Part shown: positions 29,801 to 41,180 of the stretch, piece by piece
How positions within the stretch are numbered: the first letter of the stretch is position 1
Layout of the letters: each line of letters starts with the position of its first letter
Assembly: GCF_004357985.1 (NCBI RefSeq)
Contig: NZ_SMTF01000019.1
Span: forward strand, 1-60,844
Source of the DNA: Luteimonas aestuarii
Lineage (GTDB): Bacteria > Pseudomonadota > Gammaproteobacteria > Xanthomonadales > Xanthomonadaceae
Direction: 5' to 3'
DNA length: 60,844 nt
Translations under genes and position numbers: made by a program
The notes under the pieces: generated by a model
Seen by the model: only the letters and a program-made list of their open reading frames with translations
Database searches by the model: none
What the model was told of the DNA's origin: nothing

Positions 29801-30472
29801 TCAGGCCACGTAGCGCGTGGGGTCCGGGATCCCGGCATCGGCGAAGCCCGCCGCGCGAAGCCGGCAGGCATCGCATCGCCCGCATGCCCTGCCCTCCGCA
29901 TCCGCGTCGTAGCACGAGACCGTGTGCGCGAAGTCGACGCCCAGGCGAACCCCCTCCTGGACGATGCGATCCTTGCCCATGTGCAGCAACGGGGCGTGGA
30001 TGCGCAACCCCACTCCCTCCACCCCGGCCTTGGTGGCCAGGTTGGCCAGGCGCTCGAAGGCCGCGATGAACTCGGGCCTGCAATCCGGGTAGCCCGAATA
30101 ATCCACTGCGTTGACGCCGCAGAAGATGTCCGCCGCGCCCAGCACCTCGGCCCAGCCCAGTGCCACCGACAACATGATGGTGTTGCGCGCGGGTACGTAG
30201 GTGACCGGGATGCCGCTGCCACCCGCCTCGGGCACGTCGATGTCGTCGGTCAAGGCAGAGCCGCCGATACTGCGCAGGTCGACGCCCACCACTTTCTGGG
30301 CCACCGCCCCCATCGCTTGGGCGAGCCGCCCCGCCGCCGCCAGCTCCGAGGTATGCCGCTGGCCGTAGCTCACGCTCAGCGCGTGCACGGCGTATCCCTG
30401 CTCGCGCGCGATGGCGAACACCACGGCCGAATCCATGCCGCCGGAGAGGAGGACGACTGCCTTCTTCTTCAT
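29801..30472 (-). CDS. queC: 7-cyano-7-deazaguanine synthase QueC
   Basis: Converts 7-carboxy-7-deazaguanine to preQ0 with ATP and ammonia in queuosine synthesis. The 223-residue protein starts [17 protein letters not shown] (SGGxDS pyrophosphatase loop), has [15 protein letters not shown] and ends with the zinc-binding cysteines SCYD and [10 protein letters not shown]. It follows queE after a 22-base gap; the two catalyse consecutive steps. Confidence 0.96.
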   Translation of the reverse strand: MKKKAVVLLSGGMDSAVVFAIAREQGYAVHALSVSYGQRHTSELAAAGRLAQAMGAVAQKVVGVDLRSIGGSALTDDIDVPEAGGSGIPVTYVPARNTIMLSVALGWAEVLGAADIFCGVNAVDYSGYPDCRPEFIAAFERLANLATKAGVEGVGLRIHAPLLHMGKDRIVQEGVRLGVDFAHTVSCYDADAEGRACGRCDACRLRAAGFADAGIPDPTRYVA

Positions 30473-30494
30473 GACCGCGTTTCCAGTGGCCTGC

Positions 30495-31175
30495 TCATCG
30501 CCCGGGCTCGTCGTTCCACAGCAGCTTGTGCAACTGCAGCTGGAAACGCACCGGCAGGCGGTCGGCGACGATCCAGTCGGCAAGGTCGGTGGGCGACACC
30601 TCGGACTTGCTGGGCGAGAACAGCACGTCGCAGCGCGCGTCCAGCCGGTGCTCCCGCACCCGGTCGCGTGCCCACGCGTAATCGTCACGGCCACAGATGA
30701 CGAACTTCACCTGGTCATGCGCGGTCAGCAGCGGGAGGTTCTCCCAGCGGTTGCGGTGGGCTTCCTGCGAACCCGGTGTCTTGATGTCCACCACGCGCGA
30801 CACCCGCGCGTCCACGGCCGACACATCGATCGCACCGGAGGTTTCCAGCGAGACCGCCAGCCCGGCGTCGCACAGGCGAGACAACAGCTCCAGGCAACGC
30901 TTCTGTGCCAGCGGTTCGCCGCCGGTCACGCAGACATGGCGCACGCCGAAGCTGCGCACATGCTCGACGATCGCGTCGATCGACCACCATTCGCCGCCAT
31001 GGAAGGCGTAGGCGGTGTCGCAATACTGGCAGCGCAACGGGCACCCGGTGAGACGCACGAAAACGGTCGGCCAGCCAGCGTCGCGGGCTTCGCCCTGGAG
31101 CGACAGGAAGATTTCGGTGAGCTTGAGCCGGTCCGCGTTCGATGCGGCGGCCGCATCGGGCGAAACGGCGGTCAT
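30495..31175 (-). CDS. queE: 7-carboxy-7-deazaguanine synthase QueE
   Basis: Radical-SAM enzyme that contracts the ring of carboxytetrahydropterin to 7-carboxy-7-deazaguanine, just before QueC. The 226-residue protein has the cluster cysteines C45-x3-C49-x2-C52 in [12 protein letters not shown], substrate region [28 protein letters not shown] and [17 protein letters not shown]. It starts nine bases after cpoB, placing queEC at the tail of the tol-pal operon, a common arrangement in this group. Confidence 0.95.
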   Translation of the reverse strand: MTAVSPDAAAASNADRLKLTEIFLSLQGEARDAGWPTVFVRLTGCPLRCQYCDTAYAFHGGEWWSIDAIVEHVRSFGVRHVCVTGGEPLAQKRCLELLSRLCDAGLAVSLETSGAIDVSAVDARVSRVVDIKTPGSQEAHRNRWENLPLLTAHDQVKFVICGRDDYAWARDRVREHRLDARCDVLFSPSKSEVSPTDLADWIVADRLPVRFQLQLHKLLWNDEPGR

Positions 31176-31184
31176 GCGGCGATT

Positions 31185-31991
31185 CTAGCGGAGGCGCGAA
31201 ATCTGGATCGCGTGCAGGCGATCCTCGGCGGTACGCGCGGCATCGGTGCCGGGATACTGCTGGCCGACGCGTGCCAGGGTGGCTTCCGCGGCATCCAGGT
31301 CGTTCAGGCCGTACTGCGAGAGGCCGATCTTGAGCACGGACCCCGGCGTCTTGTCGTGGGTCGGATGCTGCCGCACGAGCGTCTGGAATTGCTCCAGCGC
31401 CCGCGCGTAGTCCTGCGTGACGTAGTAGCTCTCCCCCAGCCAGTAGCGCGCATTCGGTGCGTAGCTGCCCGACGGGAACTGGGTGAGGAACTGCTGGAAG
31501 CGGCGGGCCGATTCCTCGTATTGGCCCGAACGGAGCGCATCGAACGCCGCCTCATAGGCGGCACGTTCGTCGGCGACCTGCATCTGCGACAACGAACCGG
31601 GATCGCCGTGGATGGTCGGCCCCGGATCCCGGGCCGCCGGGGACGTTGCGGAGGCAGGAGGCGGCAGCGCCGGTTGCCCGCCAGCAGCGGCCGGCGGCAT
31701 GGCCCCGCCTTCCAGACGCTCCAGGCGACCGTCGAGGTCGAGGTACTGGTGCTGGCTGGTGGTGCGCAGCTGTTCGTTCTGCTGCTGCAGTTCCTCCACC
31801 TGGGCCCGCAGGGCCTGGACCTCGGTGCGCAGCGCGGTGAGCTGGTTCAGCAGGTCGATGTTGCCCTGGTTGTCGGCGGCACGCTGTTCAAGCACCGCGA
31901 CACGATCCGCCAGGCTGGCCCGCTGGGCGAATGCGGGCGCGGCGGCCACCAGGGCCGCCGCGCACGCGATTGGAGCAAGGATCTTCAGCAT
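31185..31991 (-). CDS. cpoB: Cell division coordinator CpoB (YbgF)
   Basis: Periplasmic TolA partner that links Tol energy state to PBP1B in dividing cells. The 268-residue protein has a signal peptide cut after residue 22 (PAFA), an N-terminal trimerising coiled coil (about 25-80, LEQRAADNQGNIDLLNQL), a Pro/Ala linker and TPR repeats from about 135 (YEAAFDALRSGQYEESARRF). Gene order pal-cpoB is the standard one; PBP1B itself is encoded at 13932 in this window. Confidence 0.93.
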   Translation of the reverse strand: MLKILAPIACAAALVAAAPAFAQRASLADRVAVLEQRAADNQGNIDLLNQLTALRTEVQALRAQVEELQQQNEQLRTTSQHQYLDLDGRLERLEGGAMPPAAAGGQPALPPPASATSPAARDPGPTIHGDPGSLSQMQVADERAAYEAAFDALRSGQYEESARRFQQFLTQFPSGSYAPNARYWLGESYYVTQDYARALEQFQTLVRQHPTHDKTPGSVLKIGLSQYGLNDLDAAEATLARVGQQYPGTDAARTAEDRLHAIQISRLR

Positions 31992-32007
31992 CTACAGGAC
32001 CGCTGGA

Positions 32008-32538
32008 TCAGCGCGCCGTGTACACGATTTCGACGCGGCGGTTACGGGCCCAGCAATCTTCGTTGGACTCGGTGCAAACCGGGCGCTCTTCACCATAGCT
32101 GACCACGGTCAGCTGGCCGCCGGAGCCACCGTTGGCCTGCAGTGCGGACGACACCGCGTTGCCGCGACGCTCGCCCAGGCCGAGGTTGTACTCGCGGCTG
32201 CCGCGCTCGTCGGCGTTGCCTTCCAGCGTGATGCGGGACGAAGGACGATCGCGCAGGTACTTGGCGTGGCAGGCCATGGCGGCCTGGAATTCCGGACGCA
32301 GTGCGTCCTGGTCGAGATCGAAGTAGACCACGCGCTGCCGCAGGCAGGCATCGGTATCGAGGTCGTTGGGACCGTAGGCGCCCGGCGTGGTCGGACCCGG
32401 GTCGGTCACGGTGCCGGTCGACGGACCGGTATCGGTCGGCGTGGTGGGCCGGACATCCCGCTTACAGGCAGCAATGGTGGTGCAGATAGCAGCGGCCAGC
32501 AGCAGCTTGCCGATCAGAGCAGGCGTGGTGGTCTTCAT
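32008..32538 (-). CDS. pal: Peptidoglycan-associated lipoprotein Pal
   Basis: Outer-membrane lipoprotein that binds diaminopimelate in peptidoglycan and TolB. The 176-residue protein has lipobox TIAAC with C25, a Thr/Pro-rich linker and an OmpA-like domain: VVYFDLDQDALRPEF, LEGNADERGSREYNLGLGER and RRVEIVY. It lies 68 bases after tolB. Confidence 0.96.
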   Translation of the reverse strand: MKTTTPALIGKLLLAAAICTTIAACKRDVRPTTPTDTGPSTGTVTDPGPTTPGAYGPNDLDTDACLRQRVVYFDLDQDALRPEFQAAMACHAKYLRDRPSSRITLEGNADERGSREYNLGLGERRGNAVSSALQANGGSGGQLTVVSYGEERPVCTESNEDCWARNRRVEIVYTAR

Positions 32539-32606
32539 CTCGTCGATCCTTTGGCGTTGACAGGGCTTTGGTCATTCAGGTTGGACCGTACCGTGTGCAG
32601 GCGAAG

Positions 32607-33923
32607 TCAACGCCGCGTACGGTAAGGCCCCCAAGCAGGTTCGCGGACGTCCCCGTCCGCAAGTACCAGGCGCTGGCGAACGCGACCATCGGCCGAGACG
32701 GCATACAGCACACCCCTCCGTCCCTCACGCGCCGCGTAGAGGACCATGCTGGCGTTGGGGGCGAAGCTCGGAGACTCATCGAGCGAACCCGGCGACAGCG
32801 TGGACCAGCGGGGCGACCCGAGGCTGCGATCCAGCACCGCAATACGGTACACGTTGCCCGCGCCCTGCGCCACGGCAATCTTCTTGCCATCGAAGGACAG
32901 GCTGGGGTCCGAGTTGTAGTTGCCTTCGAAGGTCACGCGCGTCGCCCCGCCGCCCCCGGCGGGCGCCTGGTAGATCTGCGGGCGGCCGCCGCGGTCGGAG
33001 GTGAAATAGATGCTGGTGCCATCGTGGCTCCAGACCGGCGCGGTATCGATGCCGAAGTGGTTGGTGATCTGGGTCAACGCCTTGCTGCCGAGGTCCATCA
33101 CGTAGATCTCGGGGTTGCCGCTGCGCGACAGGGTCAGCGCGAGCCTGCGGCCATCGGGCGAGAACGCCGGGCCACTGTTGATGCCGCGGTAGCTGGACAC
33201 CAGCTCACGGCTGCCGCTGACGATGTCCTGGATGTAGATGGCGGAATTGCCGCGCTCGAAGCTGACATAGGCCAGCCTGGTGCCATCCGGGCTCCAGGCC
33301 GGCGACAGCAGCGGCTCGTTCGAGCGCACCACCGTCTGCGGGTTCCAGCCGTCGGAATCGGCGACCATCAAGGCATAGCGGGCATTGCTGCCGGTGCCTG
33401 ACGACGTCACGTAGGCGATGCGGGTCCAGAACGCGCCCGGCACGCCGAGGATCTTCTCGTACACCGCATCGGCGATCTGGTGGGCCACGTCGCGCATGGC
33501 ATTGCTGCGCGCGGTCATGGCGAAGCCGAGCAGGCGTTCCTGCTTGGCCACGTCGAACAGTTCGTACTCGACGCGGTAGCTGCCGCCGCCGGCATCGACC
33601 ACGCGGCCGACCACGATGAAGTCCTGCCGCAGCGCCCGCCAGGTGGGGTAATTGAGGTCGGCACCCCGGGTCGGACGCTCGACGATGTCGCGCTCGGGCA
33701 GCGTGCGGAACTGGCCGGAACGCTCGAGGTCGGCACGGATCACGGCAGACACGTCGGTATCCGGGGCCGCACCTGACCCCTGGTAGGGCATCGGCACGAT
33801 GGTGATCGGCAGGGCCGAGGCGTTGCCGCCGATGATGTCGATCTCCAGCCCCTGTTGCGCGGAGGCAGCCAGCGGGAAGAGCGACACGAACAGGACGAAC
33901 AGCCAGCGATGGAGTCGTTTCAT
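32607..33923 (-). CDS. tolB: Tol-Pal system protein TolB
   Basis: Periplasmic beta-propeller that shuttles between Pal and TolA. The 438-residue protein has a signal peptide cut after ASA (residue 22), an N-terminal alpha/beta domain (IVPMPYQGSGAAPDTDVSAV) and repeated WSPDG/FSPDGRRLAL-type propeller blades. ATG at 33923 was chosen because it gives a normal signal peptide; a frame from 34013 adds 30 residues without one. Confidence 0.96.
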   Translation of the reverse strand: MKRLHRWLFVLFVSLFPLAASAQQGLEIDIIGGNASALPITIVPMPYQGSGAAPDTDVSAVIRADLERSGQFRTLPERDIVERPTRGADLNYPTWRALRQDFIVVGRVVDAGGGSYRVEYELFDVAKQERLLGFAMTARSNAMRDVAHQIADAVYEKILGVPGAFWTRIAYVTSSGTGSNARYALMVADSDGWNPQTVVRSNEPLLSPAWSPDGTRLAYVSFERGNSAIYIQDIVSGSRELVSSYRGINSGPAFSPDGRRLALTLSRSGNPEIYVMDLGSKALTQITNHFGIDTAPVWSHDGTSIYFTSDRGGRPQIYQAPAGGGGATRVTFEGNYNSDPSLSFDGKKIAVAQGAGNVYRIAVLDRSLGSPRWSTLSPGSLDESPSFAPNASMVLYAAREGRRGVLYAVSADGRVRQRLVLADGDVREPAWGPYRTRR

Positions 33924-34023
33924 GGCAGCAGGGGATGTCCGGGAAAGAAGGCTTGATACAGCTTGGCCGCGAACGGCCGGATGAAGATGAACGCAGGCGG
34001 ACTTGTCCACCACGAGCGCGGGG

Positions 34024-35007
34024 TCAACGGTCCTGCGCGGTGAAATTCAGGATCAGGGTGCGCTGGAAGACCGACTCGAAGCCTGCATACGGCAGCGGCT
34101 GCGCCTTCAGCACCGCCGCCTCGACCGACCGCCGGCCCATGGCATCGTAGGGACAGGAGGGATCCACCTCGGCCGAGGTCACCGTGCCGCCGGGGATCTG
34201 GCGAATGACGATGCGACAGCGCTGGCCGAGTGGCACAGAATCGGGCCGCGTCCAGTTGCGCAGGATCGCGTCCTGCAACGCCGCGGCGTAACGCCCCGCC
34301 AGCGCATCATCCGTGCCCTGGTTGCCGGGTGGCGGCGGTGCAGACGCCTGTTGCTGCTGCGAAGCCTGCTGCGCCTCGCGCTGGGCGATGCGGTCCACGC
34401 GCTCCTGCGCCTCACGCGCCTCGCGCGCGGCGCGCTCGCGTTCGGCGCGGATACGCTCGAGCTGTTGCTGCGCCTGCCGGCGCTTCTGCTCGGCCTCTTC
34501 CTGGCGCTGGCGCTCGGCCAGTTCGATCTGCTCCTGCCGGCGCCTGGCTTCCTGCTCCTGCTCGATGCGGGCGCGCTCGCGCTCGGCGTCGCGGCGCACT
34601 TCCTCCTGGTTGACCGGGGCCGGATCGGGCACGCGCTCCTGCGGCGCAGGTTGCGGCGGCACCGGGGCGTCCTGCGGACGGGGTTCGGGCGCCGGTTGCG
34701 GCGGCGGTGCCACCAGATCCTCGATCGGCATCGGCAGCGGTTCGGGCTCCGGCACCGGCTCGGGGATGGGTTCGGGCGTGAACTCCAGTGCGCGGGTCAC
34801 CGCCCGCTGGTCGCTGCTGGAGACATCCAGCGTCGCTTCCATCGACGGTGCCCCGGCCACGCTGAGCGGCTCGCGGTCCCAGGAAATCTTCGCCCCCAGC
34901 CACAGCACCAGGGCCAGGCCGATGTGCACGGCGATGGCCAGCGCGACGGCGCGGCCCAAGCCCTCGTCGTCGCCGTCGAAGCGTTGCCTGACGGCTTCAG
35001 CGTGCAT
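34024..35007 (-). CDS. tolA: TolA, Tol-Pal energy-transducing protein
   Basis: Inner-membrane protein spanning the periplasm. The 327-residue protein has one membrane helix (about 20-40), a Pro/Glu-rich segment (75-130), a long charged Gln/Glu/Arg/Ala helix (about 133-215) and a TonB-like C-terminal domain (YAAALQDAILRNWTRPDSVP onward) with a disulphide-capable pair (QRCRI, PSCPYD). It overlaps tolR by 11 bases. Confidence 0.93.
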   Translation of the reverse strand: MHAEAVRQRFDGDDEGLGRAVALAIAVHIGLALVLWLGAKISWDREPLSVAGAPSMEATLDVSSSDQRAVTRALEFTPEPIPEPVPEPEPLPMPIEDLVAPPPQPAPEPRPQDAPVPPQPAPQERVPDPAPVNQEEVRRDAERERARIEQEQEARRRQEQIELAERQRQEEAEQKRRQAQQQLERIRAERERAAREAREAQERVDRIAQREAQQASQQQQASAPPPPGNQGTDDALAGRYAAALQDAILRNWTRPDSVPLGQRCRIVIRQIPGGTVTSAEVDPSCPYDAMGRRSVEAAVLKAQPLPYAGFESVFQRTLILNFTAQDR

Positions 35008-35440
35008 TGCCGCCTGCGTCGGAGATCAGGGTGACGTTGCTGATGCCGGCATTGCGCAACACGCCCATCGCATCGATCACGCGCTGGTACGGCGCGGCGC
35101 CATCGGCCGCCACCATGATCCGAAGTTCGCTGCCCTGCTGGTTGCGCATTGCCGCCAGTCGCTGCATCAACGCGTCGTCGGCCAGTATCTCCGGCTGGCT
35201 GGCCCCGGGCAGCGACAGGCCGTAGCGCCCGTCGGGGTACGCCACGACCACGTAGGGCTCGCTGCTGTCCGCGGTGGCCAGCGCCGTGGACGACGGCAGC
35301 TTCACGTCCACGCTCAGCGTCAGCAGCGGCGCGGTCACCATGAAGATGATCAGCAACACGAGCATCACGTCGATGTACGGCACGACGTTGATCTCGGACT
35401 TGAGTTTGCGCCGCTTGCGGCGGATCACGGTTCCGGACAT
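34997..35440 (-). CDS. tolR: TolR, Tol-Pal motor protein
   Basis: ExbD-family inner-membrane protein, 147 residues: basic start MSGTVIRRKRRKLKSEINVV, one membrane helix with the proton-relevant aspartate in VVPYIDVMLVLLIIFMV, and a periplasmic domain. Works with TolQ to energise TolA. Lies 12 bases after tolQ and overlaps tolA. Confidence 0.95.
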   Translation of the reverse strand: MSGTVIRRKRRKLKSEINVVPYIDVMLVLLIIFMVTAPLLTLSVDVKLPSSTALATADSSEPYVVVAYPDGRYGLSLPGASQPEILADDALMQRLAAMRNQQGSELRIMVAADGAAPYQRVIDAMGVLRNAGISNVTLISDAGGNAR

Positions 35441-35452
35441 GTCGGCCTCCGC

Positions 35453-36250
35453 TCAGCCCGCCGGCGTCTGGCGCTGCAGGATGGAGCTGAATTCCTCGGC
35501 GAAACTCTCGTAGCGCACCGCAAGGCGTTCGACCCGCGTGGTGAAGCGGTTGTAGGCCCACACCGCCGGGATGGCGACGAACAGGCCGATGGCGGTCGCG
35601 AACAGCGCTTCGGAAATGCCCGGTGCGACCGCGGCGATACCCGCCTGCTCGCCGCTGTTGAGCATGTCGTGCATGGTCACCATGATCCCGAACACCGTGC
35701 CCACCAGGCCGACGTAAGGCGCGGTGGAGCCGATGTTGGCCAGCAACTCCAGGTTGCGTTCCAGCCGGTCCAGTTCTCGGGTGCCGGCCACGCGCATCGC
35801 ACGCTGCGCGCCTTCCAGCTGCGCGCGGCCTTCCGGGTCGCGGCGGTCCTTGAGCCGCGAGAACTCGCGGAAGCCGGATTCGAAGATCGCCTCCAGGCCA
35901 TTGACCATGCGGTTGCGGTCGGTCGCGCCGGCATAGAGCTTGTTGAGATCCGCGCCGGACCAGAAGCGGTCCTCGAAATCGTCGGCGTCCTCGTTGGCCT
36001 GCTTGAAGCTGCGCGACTTGCGGAAGATGATCACCCAGCTCACCACCGAACCCACCAGCAGCAGCAGGATGATCAGCTGCACCGGCAGGCTGGCCTTGAG
36101 CATCAGGTCGAAATAGTTGATGCCGCCGTGCGCAGCCACGTTGGCGGCCGCCGTCGCGGTATCCGCAAGCTGGGTCGCGGTGGCCGCGGACTCGTCCGGC
36201 AGCGGCTGGATTTCGGTGGCCTGCAGCAGCATGGCGGCGATGGGGGTCAT
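35453..36250 (-). CDS. tolQ: TolQ, Tol-Pal motor protein
   Basis: MotA/ExbB-family proton-channel subunit, 265 residues, with membrane helices near 55-75 ([19 protein letters not shown]), 170-195 and 205-230 ([20 protein letters not shown]). The N-terminal 45 residues are longer and more Ala/Thr-rich than in E. coli. Its ATG overlaps the stop of ybgC by four bases (ATGA). Confidence 0.95.
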   Translation of the reverse strand: MTPIAAMLLQATEIQPLPDESAATATQLADTATAAANVAAHGGINYFDLMLKASLPVQLIILLLLVGSVVSWVIIFRKSRSFKQANEDADDFEDRFWSGADLNKLYAGATDRNRMVNGLEAIFESGFREFSRLKDRRDPEGRAQLEGAQRAMRVAGTRELDRLERNLELLANIGSTAPYVGLVGTVFGIMVTMHDMLNSGEQAGIAAVAPGISEALFATAIGLFVAIPAVWAYNRFTTRVERLAVRYESFAEEFSSILQRQTPAG

Positions 36251-36699
36251 TCGTCGGCTCCGGGGGCGATCACGTGTTGTTCCAGTTCTTCAAGCAGCGC
36301 GGGCGGCATGGCGCGAGGGCGGAAGTCGCGCGCGGACAGCGCAGCGACCCTGACCTCGGCATCCAGCAGGAGTTCCCCGTCGCGATGGATGGCCTGTGCC
36401 ATCACCAGGCTGGCGTGGCGGCACTGGCGCAGGGCGGCGGACACCTCCAGTGCATCGTCCAGCCGCGCGGGCTTGCGGAAATCGATCCGCATCGCCCGCA
36501 CCGCGAAGACGAGGTCGTGCATCTCGCGCAGCTGTTCCTGGCCGTGCCCCAGTGCGCGCAACCACTCGGTCCTCGCGCGCTCCAGGAAGGCCAGGTACTG
36601 CGCGTGGTACACCACGCCACCGGCGTCGGTATCTTCCCAGTAGACCCTTGTCGGCCAACTGAACGGCGAACCGTGCGCCGGATCACCCGCCACCGGCAT
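36247..36699 (-). CDS. ybgC: YbgC-type acyl-CoA thioesterase
   Basis: 150-residue single hot-dog domain protein. The signature [16 protein letters not shown] at 20-35 holds the expected catalytic aspartate, followed by [14 protein letters not shown]. YbgC hydrolyses short acyl-CoA or acyl-ACP thioesters in the cytosol and is the usual first gene of tol-pal operons. It starts inside the last codons of ruvB (17-base overlap) and overlaps tolQ by four bases, so ruvB-ybgC-tolQRAB is likely one transcript. Confidence 0.93.
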   Translation of the reverse strand: MPVAGDPAHGSPFSWPTRVYWEDTDAGGVVYHAQYLAFLERARTEWLRALGHGQEQLREMHDLVFAVRAMRIDFRKPARLDDALEVSAALRQCRHASLVMAQAIHRDGELLLDAEVRVAALSARDFRPRAMPPALLEELEQHVIAPGADE

Positions 36700-37723
36700 C
36701 TCCCGCGAACAGGTCCGCGCGGCCGTCCTTCGGCGTGAGCCCCATGTGACGATAGGCCTTGTGGGTCGCCATGCGTCCGCGCGCGGTGCGCACCAGGAAG
36801 CCCTGCTGGATCAGGTAGGGCTCGATGACATCCTCCAGCGTGCCGCGCTCCTCGGACAGGGCCGCGGCCAGCGATTCCACCCCGACCGGCCCGCCGTCGA
36901 AGCTGTCGATGATCAACTCCAGCAGCCGACGGTCGAGGTCGTCGAAGCCTTCCGGATCCACCTTCAGCATCTGCATCGCGGCACCGGCCACGGCGCCATC
37001 GATGCGGCCATCCGCGCGCACCTGCGCGTAGTCGCGGACGCGCCGCAGCAGGCGGTTGGCGATGCGCGGCGTCCCGCGCGAGCGACGCGCGATCTCGACG
37101 GCGCCCTCGCCTTCGCAGGCGATGCCGAGGATCTGCGCCGAACGGCGCACGATCCGCGTGAGTTCGTCGGCGCTGTAGAACTCCAGCCGCTGCACGATGC
37201 CGAAGCGGTCGCGCAGCGGTGCGGTCAGCAGGCCCGCGCGCGTGGTCGCGCCGATCAGGGTGAACGGCGGCAGGTCGATCTTGATCGAACGCGCGGCCGG
37301 GCCCTCGCCGATCATGATGTCGAGCTGGAAATCCTCCATCGCCGGGTACAGCACTTCCTCCACGACCGGAGACAGGCGATGGATCTCGTCGATGAACAGC
37401 ACGTCGTGCGGCTGCAGGTTGGTCAGCAGCGCGGCCAGGTCGCCGGCCTTCTCGATCACCGGTCCCGACGTCACCCGCAGGCTGACGCCGAGCTCGTTGG
37501 CGATCACGTGCGACAGGGTGGTCTTGCCCAGGCCCGGCGGCCCGAAGATCAGCACGTGGTCGAGCGCCTCGGCGCGCTGCTTCGCAGCGTCGATGTAGAT
37601 CGACATCTGCTCGCGCACCGGCTGCTGGCCCAGGTAATCGGCCAGCCGCTTCGGCCGGATCGACGACTCGATGGCGTCGTCCTCGCGCGTGGCGTCGGCG
37701 TCGATGATGCGGTCCGTGGTCAT
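36683..37723 (-). CDS. ruvB: Holliday junction branch migration helicase RuvB
   Basis: AAA+ motor of RuvABC, 346 residues: [20 protein letters not shown], Walker [17 protein letters not shown], Walker [16 protein letters not shown], sensor [18 protein letters not shown], and a winged-helix C-terminus with [10 protein letters not shown]. It is separated from ruvA/ruvC by about 5.6 kb of potassium-uptake genes and a flavin enzyme. Confidence 0.97.
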   Translation of the reverse strand: MTTDRIIDADATREDDAIESSIRPKRLADYLGQQPVREQMSIYIDAAKQRAEALDHVLIFGPPGLGKTTLSHVIANELGVSLRVTSGPVIEKAGDLAALLTNLQPHDVLFIDEIHRLSPVVEEVLYPAMEDFQLDIMIGEGPAARSIKIDLPPFTLIGATTRAGLLTAPLRDRFGIVQRLEFYSADELTRIVRRSAQILGIACEGEGAVEIARRSRGTPRIANRLLRRVRDYAQVRADGRIDGAVAGAAMQMLKVDPEGFDDLDRRLLELIIDSFDGGPVGVESLAAALSEERGTLEDVIEPYLIQQGFLVRTARGRMATHKAYRHMGLTPKDGRADLFAGDAGGG

Positions 37724-37763
37724 CCCCGCATGATCGCACGGCCCCCGTCGCCACGCATCGTGG

Positions 37764-38789
<1,026 letters not shown>

Positions 38790-38896
38790 GGGGGCGCCTG
38801 GCGCGATTGCCAGCGTGGGCGCCCGCCGCGGACTTGATCGCGTGCGTGGCACAATGCGCGCCGTCGCGCCCCTCCCCGGCCGCGTCGGAGTCCGCA

Positions 38897-40225
38897 TTGC
38901 AACAGGGCATCCGCCATCCCGCCCGCCTGCTCCCGATCGGTTTCCTGATCGTCATCGTCATCGGCACCGGCCTGCTGATGCTGCCGGGCGCGACCATGGG
39001 CGAAGGCTCCGCGCCGCTTCTGACGGCGCTGTTCACGTCAACGTCGGCCGTGTGCGTGACCGGCCTGGTGGTGGTGGATACGCCGACCTACTGGTCGGGC
39101 TTCGGCCAGGTGGTGATCATGGGGCTGTTCCAGGTCGGCGGCTTCGGCATCATGGCCGGCGCCACCCTGATGGGCCTGCTGGTCGCCGGGCGGCTCAACC
39201 TCAACACCCGCGTGGCCGCGCAGCATGACACCCGGCTGGGGCTGGGCAGCGTGGGCGGCGTGGTGAAGATCGTCTTGCTGACCACGCTGATCGTCGAGTC
39301 GATCGTGTGGCTGGCGCTGACGCTGCGGCTGCGCTTCGGTTACGGAATGGGATGGGGAGAAGCGTCCTGGCACGGCGCGTTCCAGTCGGTGTCGGCCTTC
39401 AACAACGCGGGCTTCTCGACCTGGTCGGACAGCCTGATGGGCTTCGCGCACGACCCGTGGGTGCTGTTCGCGATCACCTTCGCGGTGGTACTGGGTGGCC
39501 TGGGTTTCCCGGTGGTGTACGAGCTGCGGCACAAGCTGTTCAACTACCGGCGCTGGTCGGTGCACACCAAGATCACGCTCCTCGGCTCGGCATTGCTGGT
39601 CGTGGCGGGCGGCGCGGTGCTGGCGTTGTACGAGTGGAACAACCCGGCGACGCTTGGCGGGATGCCGACGTGGGAAAAATGGCTGAGCGTGGTGTTCGGC
39701 GCGGTCAGCGCGCGCACCGCCGGATTCAACACCATCGCTACCGGGGCGATGACCCTGGAAAGCCAGGCCGCCACGTGGGCCATGATGTTCATCGGTGGCG
39801 GCAGTGCCGGCACTGCCGGTGGCATCAAGCTGACGACGTTCTTCCTGCTCGGTTTCGCGGTGTGGTCGGAAATCCGAAACGAACCCGACACCATCGCTTT
39901 CGGCCGCCGCATCCCGTCGCAGACGCTGCGCCTGGCGCTGACCGTGGTGCTACTGGCGATGGCCTTGCTTGCCGTGGGAACACTGGCGCTGATGAGCGTG
40001 ACCGATTTCCCGCTGGAAGACGTGATGTTCGAGGCCATCTCGGCCACGGCCACGGTCGGCCTGTCCACCGGCATCACCTCGCAGCTACCGCCCGCCGGGC
40101 AGTGCATCATCATCATCCTGATGTTCATCGGCCGCGTCGGCACGGTGACCGTCGCCACTGGTCTGGCGCTGCGCGCGACGCGCCGCCTGTACCGCTATCC
40201 AGAGGAGCGCCCCATCGTTGGCTAA
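38897..40225 (+). CDS. ktrB: KtrB/TrkH-family potassium channel subunit
   Basis: Ion-conducting subunit of a Ktr-type K+ uptake system, about 442 residues with around eight to ten membrane spans. The four filter repeats are visible: [32 protein letters not shown] and [25 protein letters not shown] is the intramembrane gate loop. The start is probably TTG at 38897 with GGAG six bases upstream; an ATG at 38807 would add 30 residues lacking membrane character. Its stop overlaps ktrA by eight bases. Confidence 0.9.
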   Translation: MQQGIRHPARLLPIGFLIVIVIGTGLLMLPGATMGEGSAPLLTALFTSTSAVCVTGLVVVDTPTYWSGFGQVVIMGLFQVGGFGIMAGATLMGLLVAGRLNLNTRVAAQHDTRLGLGSVGGVVKIVLLTTLIVESIVWLALTLRLRFGYGMGWGEASWHGAFQSVSAFNNAGFSTWSDSLMGFAHDPWVLFAITFAVVLGGLGFPVVYELRHKLFNYRRWSVHTKITLLGSALLVVAGGAVLALYEWNNPATLGGMPTWEKWLSVVFGAVSARTAGFNTIATGAMTLESQAATWAMMFIGGGSAGTAGGIKLTTFFLLGFAVWSEIRNEPDTIAFGRRIPSQTLRLALTVVLLAMALLAVGTLALMSVTDFPLEDVMFEAISATATVGLSTGITSQLPPAGQCIIIILMFIGRVGTVTVATGLALRATRRLYRYPEERPIVG

Positions 40226-40889
40226 GTCAATTGCAGGTTCCGAAGACAGCGTGGTCGTCATCGGCCTGGGCCGCTTCGGCGGAGCGGTGGCCGAATCGTT
40301 GATGCGGCTGGGCCACGAGGTGCTGGGCGTGGATTCCAATGCCGAACGCGTGCAGAAGTGGGCCGATCGCCTGACCCACGTGGTGCAGGCCGACTCCACG
40401 GACATCGACGCATTGAAGCAGTTGGGCCTCAAGCACGTACAGCACGCGGTGGTGGGCATCGGTAGCGACATCGAGGCCAGCGTGCTGACCGTGCTGGCGC
40501 TGGAGGAGATCGGTGTCGACGACATCTGGGCCAAGGCCACCGGCTTGCGCCACGGCCAGATCCTCGAACGCATCGGTGCGCACCACGTGGTGCATCCCGA
40601 AGCGGCGATGGGCGAGCGCGTGGCGCACCTGGTGACCGGCAAGATGATGGATTTCATGGAATTCGAGGACGGCTTCGCCATCGCGAAGACCACCGCGCCG
40701 GAAGAATCGCTGGACATGACCCTCAGCGAGTCGAACCTGCGCCAGAAATACGGCATCACCGTGGTCGGCGTGAAGCGCCGCCATGCCGATTTCATCTATG
40801 CCCAGGCCGATACCTACATCGAGCCCGGCGACATCCTGGTGATCTCCGGACCGACCAAGCTGGTGGAGACGTTCGCGAATCTGGTGTAG
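40218..40889 (+). CDS. ktrA: KtrA/TrkA-type regulatory subunit of K+ uptake
   Basis: Cytoplasmic RCK ring protein that gates KtrB by nucleotide binding. The 223-residue protein has an RCK_N Rossmann fold (VVVIGLGRFGGAVAESL, VDSNAERVQ) and an RCK_C domain (ITVVGVKRR, YIEPGDILVISGP). It starts with TTG at 40218, with GAGGAG about ten bases upstream, and overlaps the end of ktrB, so the two are translationally coupled. Confidence 0.93.
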   Translation: MAKSIAGSEDSVVVIGLGRFGGAVAESLMRLGHEVLGVDSNAERVQKWADRLTHVVQADSTDIDALKQLGLKHVQHAVVGIGSDIEASVLTVLALEEIGVDDIWAKATGLRHGQILERIGAHHVVHPEAAMGERVAHLVTGKMMDFMEFEDGFAIAKTTAPEESLDMTLSESNLRQKYGITVVGVKRRHADFIYAQADTYIEPGDILVISGPTKLVETFANLV

Positions 40890-41026
40890 CCGTTCGTGCG
40901 GGCACGTCGATGGGCGCGAGAGGTACCGACCGCAGCGCCTTCCCAGTTCCGCCACCCCGGCGCAGCCCGGCGGCCGGCGTCCTTTTGAAGTTCTCCGCGA
41001 TCGGGGGGGACTCACGGGCCGCGGGC

Positions 41027-41095
41027 GCGCAGGTCCAATGCCACCGCAAGTCGCGGCCCGATATCCGCTCGGTTGCGGCGGCATTGGACCTGCGC
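41027..41095. repeat. Hairpin A: 23-bp stem, 23-nt loop
   Basis: Arms 41027-41049 and 41073-41095 are complementary over 23 bases with one mismatch. The loop (41050-41072) contains GTCGCGGCCCGATATCCGCT, whose exact complement is the loop core of hairpin B. Confidence 0.9.
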
Positions 41096-41180
41096 TCGAC
41101 AGACGCTCGCGAATTCGGGAAAAGAGCGAAGTGGCGGCGCCCTTGCCCTCGCTTTCCGTTCCGCCCGTTGGAGGTGTGGA